Below, piece by piece: positions 54,284 to 62,843 of a DNA stretch of 64,000 bases. The translations under genes were made by a program, and so were the position numbers. The stretch lies in assembly GCF_900170025.1 (NCBI RefSeq), contig NZ_FWEX01000006.1, positions 2,159,623 through 2,223,622 on the forward strand, given 5' to 3'. Source of the DNA: Nitrospira sp. ND1 (GTDB lineage: Bacteria > Nitrospirota > Nitrospiria > Nitrospirales > Nitrospiraceae). A model generated the notes under the pieces. It did not search any database, had not been told where the DNA came from, and saw only the letters and a list, made by a program, of their open reading frames with translations. Positions within the stretch are counted from its first letter, which is position 1, and each line of letters opens with the position of its first letter.

Positions 54284-55699
54284 ATGAGTCAGGTCAGGGT
54301 TCGATTTGCGCCCAGTCCGACAGGTTTTCTGCATATCGGCGGGGTACGGACGGCCTTGTTCAACTGGCTGTTTGCGCGGCAGCAGAACGGGGTCTTTGTC
54401 CTTCGCATTGAAGACACGGATCAAAGCCGTTCTACCGATGACTCCATTCAAGCCATTCTTGACGGCATGCGCTGGGTCAAACTGGATTGGGACGAAGGGC
54501 CCTTTCGGCAGACCGAGCGAATGGATCTCTATCGTGAACACGCGATGCGATTATTCGAGCAAGGCCATGCCTATTGGTGCGTCTGCTCCTCGGAAGAGCT
54601 GGAGGCGCGTCGAAAAGCGGCCGAAACCAAAGGCGGATCGCCCAAGTATGACGGCCGGTGTCGGAATCTCGGTCTGACAAAACCGACCGGGGAAGCGGCG
54701 CTCCGCTTTAGGGCTCCGCAGGACGGGCAGACGGTTGTCGATGATTTGATCAAGGGCCCTGTGGTGTTCGACAACCAGATTCTGGATGATGTCATCATTC
54801 TCAGATCCAATGGGTATCCTACCTATAATTTCTCCGTCGTTGTGGACGATGCCTTGATGGGGATTACCCATGTGGTGCGGGGCGATGACCATCTCACGAA
54901 TACGCCGCGCCAGATTCCAATTTTTCAGGCGCTGGGATTTCCGTTGCCGCGATTCGGGCATTTACCGATGATTCTTGGACCGGACAAGGCAAGGTTGTCG
55001 AAACGGCACGGCGCCACCTCGATCATGGCCTACAAGGACATGGGGTATCTCCCCGACGCGATGGTCAATTACCTGGTTCGCTTGGGCTGGTCGCATGGCG
55101 ATCAGGAGCTGTTCTCGCGCGCAGAACTGATCGAGAAGTTCTCCTGGAAGAATGTGCAGACCTCGGCGGCTGTGTTTAATCCGGACAAGTTGCTGTGGCT
55201 CAATGCTGAATACCTCAAGACCAGCCCTCCGGCTGAGATTGCTCAGGCGCTCGTGCCGCTTCTTGAGCAGGCAGGACTCAAAGAAGAGGTTCGTGCCGTG
55301 TCGACCGAATGGCTCGCGCAGCTGGTCGTCTTGGTGAAGGAACGAACGAAGACATTGGTGGAGATGGTCCACTGGGTGACACCCTACTTCGGCCAGGCGG
55401 TCGTGTGTGACGAAGAGGCGGCCAAGAAATTCCTCACATCCGCTCACTCGCCGGTGTTAGCCAAACTGTTGAGCCGATTCGAAGCCTTTCCCGCGTTTTC
55501 CAAGCAGGACTGGGAAGAGTCATTTAAGCAACTGGTCGAGGAAGAGGGGATCAAGATGGGGCAACTGGCCCAGCCGGTGCGGGTGGCCCTGACGGGACGG
55601 ACGGCGAGCCCCGGTCTCTTCGAGGTGATGGAGGTGCTAGGTCGCGATCGCACCTTGCTCCGACTTCGCAAGGGGATCGAGCAGGCCTCCAGATCCTGA
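54284..55699 (+). CDS. gltX: Glutamyl-tRNA synthetase
   Basis: The 471-residue class I synthetase has FAPSPTGFLHIGGVRTALF (HIGH-type motif), EDTDQSRSTDDSI and KARLSKRHGATSIMAY (KMSKS-type), with the C-terminal anticodon-binding bundle. It charges tRNA-Glu. It precedes two tRNA-Gln genes. A non-discriminating role with Gat amidotransferase is possible but cannot be shown here. Confidence 0.96.
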   Translation: MSQVRVRFAPSPTGFLHIGGVRTALFNWLFARQQNGVFVLRIEDTDQSRSTDDSIQAILDGMRWVKLDWDEGPFRQTERMDLYREHAMRLFEQGHAYWCVCSSEELEARRKAAETKGGSPKYDGRCRNLGLTKPTGEAALRFRAPQDGQTVVDDLIKGPVVFDNQILDDVIILRSNGYPTYNFSVVVDDALMGITHVVRGDDHLTNTPRQIPIFQALGFPLPRFGHLPMILGPDKARLSKRHGATSIMAYKDMGYLPDAMVNYLVRLGWSHGDQELFSRAELIEKFSWKNVQTSAAVFNPDKLLWLNAEYLKTSPPAEIAQALVPLLEQAGLKEEVRAVSTEWLAQLVVLVKERTKTLVEMVHWVTPYFGQAVVCDEEAAKKFLTSAHSPVLAKLLSRFEAFPAFSKQDWEESFKQLVEEEGIKMGQLAQPVRVALTGRTASPGLFEVMEVLGRDRTLLRLRKGIEQASRS

Positions 55700-55769
55700 G
55701 AATCGGCCGGTCAAGAATCAGCATCGATCTTGACGCAGTAGAGAAGCTTATATTACTGTGTGGACCGGT

Positions 55770-55843
55770 TGGGGGATCGTCTAGCGGTAGGACGTCAGTC
55801 TCTGGATCTGACTACCTAGGTTCGATTCCTAGTCCCCCAGCCA
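55770..55843 (+). tRNA. tRNA-Gln (anticodon CTG)
   Basis: Acceptor TGGGGGA/TCCCCCA with U1-A72, anticodon loop CTCTGGA with CTG, T-arm AGGTTCGATTCCT, discriminator G and encoded CCA. Length is 74. Base pair 31-39 is a T-T mismatch. It is nearly identical to the next gene apart from the anticodon stem-loop. Confidence 0.93.
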
Positions 55844-55896
55844 AAATCTTTCCCACGCCTTGCTCTTCAGCTCGATGTCTCGGTTCCGTACCGCGC

Positions 55897-55970
55897 TGGG
55901 GGATCGTCTAGCGGTAGGACGCCAGCCTTTGGAGCTGGCTACCTAGGTTCGATTCCTAGTCCCCCAGCCA
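55897..55970 (+). tRNA. tRNA-Gln (anticodon TTG)
   Basis: Same framework as the preceding gene, with anticodon stem CCAGC/GCTGG and loop CTTTGGA with TTG. Length is 74 with CCA. The integrase gene ends four bases after the CCA, so its 3' end is the island attachment site. Confidence 0.95.
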
Positions 55971-55973
55971 AAC

Positions 55974-57140
55974 TTATCTCTCCACAATTTCAGTAACTTG
56001 CGACCATTCCACATCCCGATTCGATTTATCAGCCGGGGCACTGGTCACGGTTTTGGTCACGGTTCGGGTGAGGCTCCCCTTGTTGACTGCCTCTTGGAGG
56101 TGACCAGGAGATAAATGGGAGTATCGGAGCGTCGTCTGAATATCCCTATGTCCAAGGATCTCTTTGACCGAGACTAGATCGACTCCAGCCATAACCCGGC
56201 GACTCGCCGCCGTGTGCCTCAATGTATGCCAACAAACCCCCTCGATGCCGACTTTTTGCAAATAGGGCGAGTAGAAGTGGTTCACGAAGCTTTGAGGGTT
56301 CCACGATTGGAGCGGAAACTTGGGACTCGGGAAGACCCATGGCGACCGTACGAACGAATCCAGGGACCGCAAGATGTCCTTTGCGCCCTCGCTAAGGGGC
56401 ACATGACGGGTTTTCCCACCTTTGGGCAGGGGAATCGTGGCTACACCTGCTTCCAGGTCGATCTGATCCCACCTCAGCTGAAACTGTTCCTCCCGTCTCA
56501 TGCCGGTTTCAATAGCAAACGCCACCAGCTTCCAGGCGGCGGGAGGCATGATCTGCTCCAGTTGAAACAATTCCTCATCACTGAGAAACCTGGTGCGCCG
56601 GACTTCCGGCAAGAATTTCACAGACGACACCGGATTGCGGGTCAGTTTGCCGTCTTTAACAGCCAGCATCAGGACATGACGGAGGAACGTGAAATGACGG
56701 TTAATGGTCGCGTCACTCCACTGGCGTTCCGGCTCGGAGTCCTTTGACGCATCCGCTGGACGTGGTCTGAGCCTTGTCCTCATCTTCGCTTGGACGCGCC
56801 GCAAGTCCTCTGTCGTGATCTCGGTAATCAAACGCTTTCCCAAGAGGAGTGACCAGCGGCGACCGTAACGCCGCTCATTTTCAATGCCGCGATTCGTAGA
56901 CCCCTCCAGGCATCGGTTCATCCACGCTCGTAAGGTAATGTCCTTTCCTGAAGAAAATTTCTCCGGAAAATATTTGCCCTCTCGAATATCCGCCTTCAGC
57001 CGTCCATACAAGGCTTTGGCCTGTGATTTTGTATCACAGCGATGCCAGCGTTCCCGTCCGTTGGCATACAAACGCACCCACCAGCCTTCCCGGCCCTTTC
57101 GTTGGGTGATGCCTCTATCCTTTCCCGCTTTTCTTGCCAT
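55974..57140 (-). CDS. Tyrosine-type integrase of the tRNA-Gln island
   Basis: From ATG 57140 the 388-residue protein has an Arm-type N-terminal domain (GREGWWVRLYANGRERWHR), a core-binding domain, and a catalytic domain with ETGMRREEQFQLRW, CWHTLRHTAASRRVMAG, ILGHRDIQTTLRYSH. These carry Arg, HxLRH, Gly-His and Tyr. It lies with its 3' end against tRNA-Gln, as usual for tRNA-integrating elements. The frame extends upstream to 57362 but overlaps the next gene and is rejected. Confidence 0.93.
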   Translation of the reverse strand: MARKAGKDRGITQRKGREGWWVRLYANGRERWHRCDTKSQAKALYGRLKADIREGKYFPEKFSSGKDITLRAWMNRCLEGSTNRGIENERRYGRRWSLLLGKRLITEITTEDLRRVQAKMRTRLRPRPADASKDSEPERQWSDATINRHFTFLRHVLMLAVKDGKLTRNPVSSVKFLPEVRRTRFLSDEELFQLEQIMPPAAWKLVAFAIETGMRREEQFQLRWDQIDLEAGVATIPLPKGGKTRHVPLSEGAKDILRSLDSFVRSPWVFPSPKFPLQSWNPQSFVNHFYSPYLQKVGIEGVCWHTLRHTAASRRVMAGVDLVSVKEILGHRDIQTTLRYSHLSPGHLQEAVNKGSLTRTVTKTVTSAPADKSNRDVEWSQVTEIVER

Positions 57141-57792
57141 GGCCGTCCTCCTTTCGTCTCGCGGTCTTGTGGTCAGTCTTCTGGCTGTCACGCCACTTTC
57201 TCGCCGCGACGCGGTTTTGACAGCGCGGGTTGCAGTACAGTTGGTCGCGTCGAATTGCGAAAAAGATCGTGGCGCATTCCGGACAGCGTCGAATGTAGTC
57301 CCCCGTTTGGGCCAGGAGGTGGACAAAGCGGTATTCAAACTCCTTCGGCTTCCGTTTCGCACTCACGATGACCGTGCCGGCCTCGTCAGAGCCCTCACCC
57401 GGCGACACCGCGACCAGCGTCATTTGCGGAAACGTGAAGGTGGTGTAGCCTTCATGCCAATAGAGCTCTAACTGCTCCAGGACGGTAGCCTGAATGTCCA
57501 GGGCTTCTTTGCGACTGGGTATCGTCTGATAGTTCTTCGCGTGAGGCACGCCCTCAACGCTCCAGCCACTTTCCGGGGCCACCATCCCGCCATACCGCTC
57601 CCCCGTCTCATCGACAAAGGCCGCGACCTCAAACGCCACCAGTGTCCATTCCGTGGGCGTCAAGGCCTCCAGATCGGTCTGTAAAAACCGGAGCACCCAC
57701 CCCACGGCGCCATCCGGCATCGTCTGGATACGCTCCATCGCTTTCTCATACTCCACTTGGAACTCGTGTTCGGCTTGCTCCTGTGCGCTCAT
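57115..57792 (-). CDS. CGNR-like zinc-finger protein
   Basis: The 225-residue protein has a soluble N-terminal domain of unknown fold and a C-terminal zinc module IRRCPECATIFFAIRRDQLY followed by CNPRCQNRVAARKWRD. The CxxC...CxxxCxxRxxxRxxR pattern is that of CGNR zinc fingers, often in transcription regulators. Its 3' end overlaps the integrase start by 26 bp, so both are co-expressed. Confidence 0.75.
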   Translation of the reverse strand: MSAQEQAEHEFQVEYEKAMERIQTMPDGAVGWVLRFLQTDLEALTPTEWTLVAFEVAAFVDETGERYGGMVAPESGWSVEGVPHAKNYQTIPSRKEALDIQATVLEQLELYWHEGYTTFTFPQMTLVAVSPGEGSDEAGTVIVSAKRKPKEFEYRFVHLLAQTGDYIRRCPECATIFFAIRRDQLYCNPRCQNRVAARKWRDSQKTDHKTARRKEDGHGKKSGKG

Positions 57793-57995
57793 GCCTTCGG
57801 CTCCTTTTTCACGTGGACCCCTCCCTCAGTGCTTCATCCCAACACCACTGAAAAATGTGTCGTGCGAAAGGGACTTTTCCACCGGAATGTGTTTGGCAAG
57901 TGTACCTCCGGCTTGCTAATGGGTGTCAAGAAGAATCACGGCTCATAAATATCAGCCGTGATCATTTTTGAACCATTCTTTCAAGGAGGTGTCCG

Positions 57996-58205
57996 ATGGT
58001 CCCGAGTGCAAAATTGATCACCATTCGAGAAGCGGCCAACCGGTTAGGGCTCAAGGAAAGCACGATCAGGAAATATATCCTGAAACGGCAGATTGCCTAT
58101 GTGAAGCCGTCGGTGCGAGCCGTGCGGATTCCCATTGAGGAATTGGAACGGATTCTGGCGGCCGGCTTGAGGCCGGTCATTCCCCAGGCGGAAGGTGCCC
58201 GATGA
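57996..58205 (+). CDS. Excisionase-like helix-turn-helix protein
   Basis: The 69-residue protein has LITIREAANRLGLKESTIRK, then YILKRQIAYVKPSVRAVRIP and IEELERILAAG. This is the MerR/excisionase-type HTH and wing used by recombination directionality factors. AAGGAGG precedes the ATG. It overlaps the next gene by four bases and is divergent from the zinc-finger gene across a 203-bp promoter gap. Confidence 0.85.
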   Translation: MVPSAKLITIREAANRLGLKESTIRKYILKRQIAYVKPSVRAVRIPIEELERILAAGLRPVIPQAEGAR

Positions 58206-58915
58206 GCCGCTGGAAGGAGTTTCGGCGGGAACCAGTGGCCGGGGAATGGACCAGAAAGCAGAAGCGGGGCTACCACCGGGTGCGGTCGCTCCTGTGGTTC
58301 TGGGAATGCCACCAGTTCCAAGTGCTTTGGGTCACCCTGTCAACGGCAGAAGGCGGGAATGCGGAGAAGTTGACCTATCACCACAAGCAACTCCGTCAAC
58401 GGATTGAACGCCTGCTGGGCTTTCAGGGCTTGGAGTACTACCAGGTCCGGACGGAAGAAGGTCACGGCGTCCTCCATATCTTCTGGGCTTGGCGGGTGCC
58501 GGATGGGGAACGTGCGCGCCGCTTCTGGATCTCGCAAGAATGGCTCTCGTCCCAATGGCAGGGCCTCCACGGGGCTCCAGTCGTCTGGATTAAGGCCTAT
58601 CAGCCCAGTCATCGCTCTCGAAATCGTCTCAGCCGCTATGTCATCAGCCAGTACGTCCAGGATCAATGTGGCTACGTGAATATGTGTTGGTCGTGGAAAC
58701 GCTCGCTGGGGTTCCCCATCAGCCGGCTGTGGGAAGAGATGCGGCATCAGTGGTCCACTAGGAATGCCTATCGCCGGATCAGGGGAGAAATCGAAATCCC
58801 GCGCATTGTTTTCATTAAGACTTGGGAGGATCTGCTCTCGGGGCATCCGATTTGGTTCAGCGGGACCATTCTGCAACTGGTACTGGGAAAAGGCTTGGTC
58901 TACCAGGAGGTGTGA
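58202..58915 (+). CDS. Rolling-circle Rep-like protein
   Basis: The 237-residue protein resembles the replication-associated proteins of small integrated elements: EYYQVRTEEGHGVLHIFWAW, then SQEWLSSQWQGLHG, VVWIKAYQPS and RLSRYVISQYVQDQCGYVNM with CWSWKRSLGF. A canonical HUH motif is not obvious, but GHGVLH and the Tyr residues of RYVISQY are candidates for the metal site and nicking Tyr. It is translationally coupled to the HTH gene. The assignment rests on pattern memory. Confidence 0.55.
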   Translation: MSRWKEFRREPVAGEWTRKQKRGYHRVRSLLWFWECHQFQVLWVTLSTAEGGNAEKLTYHHKQLRQRIERLLGFQGLEYYQVRTEEGHGVLHIFWAWRVPDGERARRFWISQEWLSSQWQGLHGAPVVWIKAYQPSHRSRNRLSRYVISQYVQDQCGYVNMCWSWKRSLGFPISRLWEEMRHQWSTRNAYRRIRGEIEIPRIVFIKTWEDLLSGHPIWFSGTILQLVLGKGLVYQEV

Positions 58916-58917
58916 GG

Positions 58918-59160
58918 ATGATCTGGCATCGATGCGATTTGAAGCTCCCGAGTCTGTTTGGCCCGGCCTGTTGCGGACGGGAAGCGACCACCTACGACCG
59001 GGCACGAAAAGCTTGGCTTTGTCCTGAGCATACGAAGGACCGGCTCTGTGAGTTCTGCCACTTCGAACGAGCCTGGGTGCGACTCTGTTATCCGGAGAAG
59101 GATGTGACGTGCGAAATCTGGCTCTGTATCGACTGTGCGGGGCTCTCTGCGCGACTGTGA
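58918..59160 (+). CDS. Small cysteine-rich protein of the island
   Basis: The 80-residue protein starts MIWHRCDLKLPSLFGPACCG and has LCPEHTKDRLCEFCHFERAW and IWLCIDCAGLSARL, with several CxxC-type pairs suggesting one or two zinc sites. GGAGG precedes the ATG two bases after the Rep-like gene. It probably belongs to the same operon. Function unknown. Confidence 0.62.
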   Translation: MIWHRCDLKLPSLFGPACCGREATTYDRARKAWLCPEHTKDRLCEFCHFERAWVRLCYPEKDVTCEIWLCIDCAGLSARL

Positions 59161-59551
59161 ACCAATCAAATCAATTTGTCCCTGTCACCCGTCCACTATC
59201 CGTCACGGGTGAGAGGGAACGATGCTCCGCCCTTACACAAGGCGGCGATGCGTCAGCTTGGCCGCCGTTCTGTTGGATCGTTGCTTACAAAGACAGAGTA
59301 GAGAAGAGGACAACTGAAACCATGGGGAGAGTAGGAACGCAAAGACTCCGCCCAACGAGGCCGCCCGGCCGTTCCGGACCACTGGACCGGACGGCCGGGG
59401 GGATCGGGGGCGCAGCCCCCGCTTCACTTGATCTATATGGTCAAAGTAGGACGTGAGTTTGATGGTACGTAGCTTCATGGGGTAATATTCGCCCGCATCG
59501 CAGTGGATCTAATAGGTGTCCGGCTATACACCACTGGTAAAGGTTATTTCT
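59161..59551. other. Gene-free stretch with GC-rich hairpins, possible origin
   Basis: About 390 bp with no accepted gene. It contains the two hairpins at 59364-59421, described separately. The last part, just before TcmP, is less GC-rich. Confidence 0.45.
59364..59421. repeat. Two adjacent GC-rich hairpins downstream of the Rep-like operon
   Basis: The first has arms 59364-59377 and 59387-59400 (CCCGGCCGT core with one bulged T); the second is CGGGGGC-GCA-GCCCCCG at 59405-59421. No T-tract follows. They could form a replication origin for the Rep-like protein or a bidirectional RNA end. Confidence 0.5.
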
Positions 59552-60394
59552 ATGGAATCAGAATACTTGTCCGATGATGGCCTGGAGACACCAGAGGTTG
59601 GTGCCTGGGCAGAAGAAAAATACCGAATCGTAAATCTGTATGACACACTGTTTTCAACCGGAATGAAAAATAAATGGGAATGCCGGGTGTATATTGATCT
59701 TTATTCCGGGGCTGGATATTCGCGGATCAAAGGTACGAAGAAGATAATTCGCGGCTCACCCATGATCGCTTTGAACGTGGCGCACCCATTTGACAAGTAT
59801 ATATTCTGTGAGAAGGACGAAAGTCTCATGTCTGCACTCAAGGAACGGGTGGCCCGAGATTTCCCTATGCGGGATGTAGCCTTTGTGTGGGGAGACTGCA
59901 ATGAAAATGTGTCCAAGATAATGTCATTAATTCCTCCACATTCAAAGGATAAGAAAGTTCTGACTTTATGTTTTGTGGACCCCTTCAATATCGGCATTCA
60001 ATTTGAGATTGTAAAAAAGTTAAGCTCCAAGATCATGGATTTTCTGATTGTCTTAGCGGTTGGAATGGATGCTACTAGAAACGAGGCTATATATGCTGAC
60101 CCCGGTAACTCCCAAATAGATCGTTTTCTCGGCAACAGTACCTGGCGTCAGAGATGGTCTGAACAACGGCTGCTCAAGATACCCTTTCGCCACTTTTTGG
60201 CTCAAGAATACGCGAATCAGATGGCACAAATTGGTTATTTACCGATTAGTATCGATAAGATGAAAGAGGTTAAGTCTGACGATAAGAATTTGGCTCTCTA
60301 CCACATAGCATTCTTCTCCAAAAATAAAATGGGATATAGTTTTTGGAAAGACGTCCTGAAGTACTCTGACCCTCAGCAAACGCTAGGCCTTTGA
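59552..60394 (+). CDS. tcmP: Three-Cys-motif partner protein TcmP
   Basis: From ATG 59552 the 280-residue protein matches the TcmP family: an N-terminal GLETPEVGAWAEEKYRIVNL, a Rossmann-like VYIDLYSGAGYSRIKGT, and KVLTLCFVDPFNIGIQFEIV. It resembles a methyltransferase fold without a clear full SAM motif set. The family is nearly always encoded beside a three-Cys-motif protein, here DUF5131, eight bases downstream. The DNA here is visibly AT-richer than its flanks, indicating transfer. Confidence 0.82.
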   Translation: MESEYLSDDGLETPEVGAWAEEKYRIVNLYDTLFSTGMKNKWECRVYIDLYSGAGYSRIKGTKKIIRGSPMIALNVAHPFDKYIFCEKDESLMSALKERVARDFPMRDVAFVWGDCNENVSKIMSLIPPHSKDKKVLTLCFVDPFNIGIQFEIVKKLSSKIMDFLIVLAVGMDATRNEAIYADPGNSQIDRFLGNSTWRQRWSEQRLLKIPFRHFLAQEYANQMAQIGYLPISIDKMKEVKSDDKNLALYHIAFFSKNKMGYSFWKDVLKYSDPQQTLGL

Positions 60395-60401
60395 AAGTTA
60401 A

Positions 60402-61157
60402 ATGGCGCAATTAACATCAATAGAGTGGACAGAGGCAACCTGGAATCCTGTCACAGGTTGCTCAAAGATTAGCCCCGGATGCAAATTCTGTTATGCGGAG
60501 CGCCTTGCTATGCGCCTGAAAGCTATGGGGCAGCCTCGCTACAGGAACGGATTTGAAATCACTTTACAACGTGACTTGCTATCGTTGCCGCTTAAATGGT
60601 CACAACCCAAGATGATCTTTGTTAATTCGATGAGCGATCTTTTTCATGACTCAGTTCCGGAGGAGTTTATTCAGGAAGTATTCGCTACAATGAAGGCTGC
60701 ACATTGGCATACATTTCAGGTGCTTACGAAACGATCGGAGCGCTTGGCGGACGTTGGTGGCAGGTTGCCATGGTCTAAAAATGTTTGGATGGGAGTTAGC
60801 GTGGAGTCTCCCGATTTTGTTCATAGGATTCGTCATTTATTGAAAGTGCCCGCTGCAGTGAGATTTTTATCCGTAGAGCCATTGTTGGCACCAATTCCGC
60901 GACTACCGCTTTCTGGTATTGATTGGGTCATACTCGGCGGAGAGTCGGGACCGGGCTGCAGGTCCATGGAAGAGAAATGGGTTCGCGATATACGTGATAA
61001 GTGCCTTTTTCAAACCGTGCCATTTTTCTTTAAGCAGTGGGGGGGTGTGCGTAAGAAGGCAACAGGAAGAGTCTTAGATGGTGTTACTTGGAATCAGATG
61101 CCGAAACCGAAACGCCGCCATCCAATCTCTGGTAGGGTAAAGGCTGAAATCCGCTGA
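60402..61157 (+). CDS. DUF5131 (phage Gp37/Gp68, three-Cys-motif) protein
   Basis: The 251-residue protein has [20 protein letters not shown], with Cys20, Cys27 and Cys30 as the three-Cys, radical-SAM-like cluster motif. [31 protein letters not shown] and [15 protein letters not shown] follow, all hallmarks of the Gp37/Gp68 (DUF5131) family. The TIM-barrel layout suggests radical SAM chemistry, although the spacing is not CxxxCxxC. It is paired with TcmP, and function is unknown. Confidence 0.88.
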   Translation: MAQLTSIEWTEATWNPVTGCSKISPGCKFCYAERLAMRLKAMGQPRYRNGFEITLQRDLLSLPLKWSQPKMIFVNSMSDLFHDSVPEEFIQEVFATMKAAHWHTFQVLTKRSERLADVGGRLPWSKNVWMGVSVESPDFVHRIRHLLKVPAAVRFLSVEPLLAPIPRLPLSGIDWVILGGESGPGCRSMEEKWVRDIRDKCLFQTVPFFFKQWGGVRKKATGRVLDGVTWNQMPKPKRRHPISGRVKAEIR

Positions 61158-61276
61158 AACGAATCTTAATGATCCATTTTGTGCCAGAGGGGGCTCCGGA
61201 AATTCGGTCAGTGTGTTAAGTGGTAGCCTGGCTTCACCTGCCCCGTCGAGGGGTGGCCGACGAAAGGAGCGAGGCA

Positions 61277-61576
61277 ATGAAGAGGACGAGACGGAATCAC
61301 GGAGCAGCCTTTAAGGCCCAGGTGGCCTTAGCCGCGGTCAAAGGGGACAAGACGGTGGCCGAATTGGCCGAGCAGTTCAGAGTTCATCCCACCCAGATTA
61401 CCGAATGGAAGCAGCAGCTCCTGGCCCGGGCGGCAGACGTGTTTGGCGGGACAAAACCGCCGTCGGAGGCGCCGGATCTCAAAACCCTGCACGCGAAGAT
61501 TGGGCAATTGACGCTGGAGAATGATTTTTTAGAGGGCCCGCTCACCAAGGCGGGCTTGCTGAGCGCAAAGCGATGA
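61277..61576 (+). CDS. IS3-family transposase OrfA
   Basis: The 99-residue HTH protein starts MKRTRRNHGAAFKAQVALAA, then VAELAEQFRVHPTQITEWKQQ and a leucine-zipper-like end, as in IS3 OrfA. GAAAGGAGCGAGG precedes it. Its stop overlaps the OrfB start (ATGA). OrfB is truncated, so the element is dead. Confidence 0.9.
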   Translation: MKRTRRNHGAAFKAQVALAAVKGDKTVAELAEQFRVHPTQITEWKQQLLARAADVFGGTKPPSEAPDLKTLHAKIGQLTLENDFLEGPLTKAGLLSAKR

Positions 61577-61767
61577 TTGACCGAACGCATCCCGTATCCA
61601 TCGGGCGACAATGCCAACTGGTGCAGCTGGCTCGCTTGACCGCGCACTACCAACCGAAGCCCGTCTCCGACACCACGCTGGCACTCATGCACCGGATCGA
61701 CGAGCTCCATCTGCAGTATCCGTTTGCTGGTGTGAATCATCAGCCGAAGTTGACCCTTTTATTCTGA
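61573..61767 (+). pseudogene. IS3-family transposase OrfB, truncated by an IS21 remnant
   Basis: The frame begins MIDRTHPVSIGRQCQLVQLA and follows IS3 OrfB up to HRIDELHLQYPFAG. At 61731 the sequence changes to an IS21-type end, giving an artefactual tail NHQPKLTLLF. The whole DDE catalytic domain is missing. Confidence 0.88.
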
Positions 61768-62064
61768 TGTGAACTTGACCCCTCCCCCGAGTTGAATCTG
61801 CATGTGATGGCGCTATGACTCCGACTGGGGCGCGGCACCGACAGGGGACTTGAAGAGCCCCGCCTTCCGCTTCTCTCGCAATCGATAGCTCTCCCCTTTA
61901 ATATTGATCGTGATGGAATGGTGGAGGAGCCGGTCGAGAATCGCCGTGGCGATCACCGGATCGCCAAACACGTCGCCCCAGGCGCCGAGGCTCTGATTGC
62001 TGGTGAGCAGGATCGAGCCCTTCTCATAGCGCCGAGAGATGAGCTGGAAGAACAGATTGGCGCC
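61731..62064 (-). mobile_element. IS21-family remnant (outer end plus istB tail)
   Basis: The outer end starts TGTGAATCATC at 61731 and has the repeated GAAGTTGACCC/GAACTTGACCC blocks typical of IS21 ends. The inner boundary at 62064 cuts istB. It has inserted into IS3 OrfB, and deletion has removed both partners' remaining parts. Confidence 0.8.
61813..62064 (-). pseudogene. IstB ATPase C-terminal fragment
   Basis: The minus-strand frame, without a start, reads LFFQLISRRYEKGSILLTSN, then QSLGAWGDVFGDPVIATAIL and DRLLHHSITINIKGESYRL, ending QSES. These are the last 83 residues of the IS21 helper ATPase IstB (sensor I and beyond). The N-terminal Walker domain is lost. Confidence 0.88.
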
Positions 62065-62843
62065 TTAGTTAAACTGTTTGATCTTTCAGGAGTACGTGCT
62101 TAGGGGCGTGCGGGGCTGCGCTGTAATCGCAACCAAGCAGGGCATACCGTTTGTCGCAGATAGTGTTTTTCATGCCCCATACGGTATCAGTCGTTCGCGA
62201 AAGTTATCACTTCTAGTGTCCGTGCCTCCATTCCGTGGGCCGGCTGTTTAAGCGTCCTCGGAAGTTGTAAGTCAGGGTTCTTTCCAGGGCACCCCTCCTC
62301 CTGGTGCTCTATGTTGTGCGGGATTAGTGAGCATTTCCGTATCGATTTAAGCAGGTCACGCACACCTATCTGGGGCCATTGCTAAATAGCAGGGCAATCG
62401 CCGGTCACCTGCTGTGCTAATGACTGAAAATACTGGTATTTCTAGTTGGCAGTAGGGCCATTTGGACATATTGCTAATGCGTAGTGATTCATATAAATGT
62501 CCATTGTGCGTCTGGATGCTAGTTCCCATAATTCGTAAGAGTATTTGAAAGGCTTGTCTGCTGTAGGGGATTGGTCAGGAACGAGAGGAAGGCCTTTGGG
62601 GGGGGCTTATCCGCCTTAGCGGCTAGCGAAAGTTTGTGGTCGAACCCGCGTGATGTTTCGTGCGGTTTGCGGTCTCCGGGAATAAAAGACTGCCTCGGTG
62701 GGGAAGTTATAGATAGGTGTTGTGAAAATAGCTTTCTGCCCATCAAAAGAGAAGGCTAATTTTGCCTGGTCTGTTGTACGGTTTGATGTTGGGGGCAAAG
62801 TGACGAGTGTGTGGGTTGATACGCTTAGGGAATGTTGGTTGCT
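62065..62843. other. Gene-free 780-bp stretch after the IS scar
   Basis: No tRNA or convincing gene is visible. A short minus-strand frame ending near 62069 was noted and set aside. Composition is less GC-rich than the core. It is probably island debris and the promoter region of the lipoprotein gene. Confidence 0.45.

Noticed and set aside
62069..62180. Minus-strand frame MKNTICDKRYALLGCDYSAA as a truncated DUF429-like start
   Set aside because: Only about 34 residues; resemblance to GxDxSxAP starts is too short to support.
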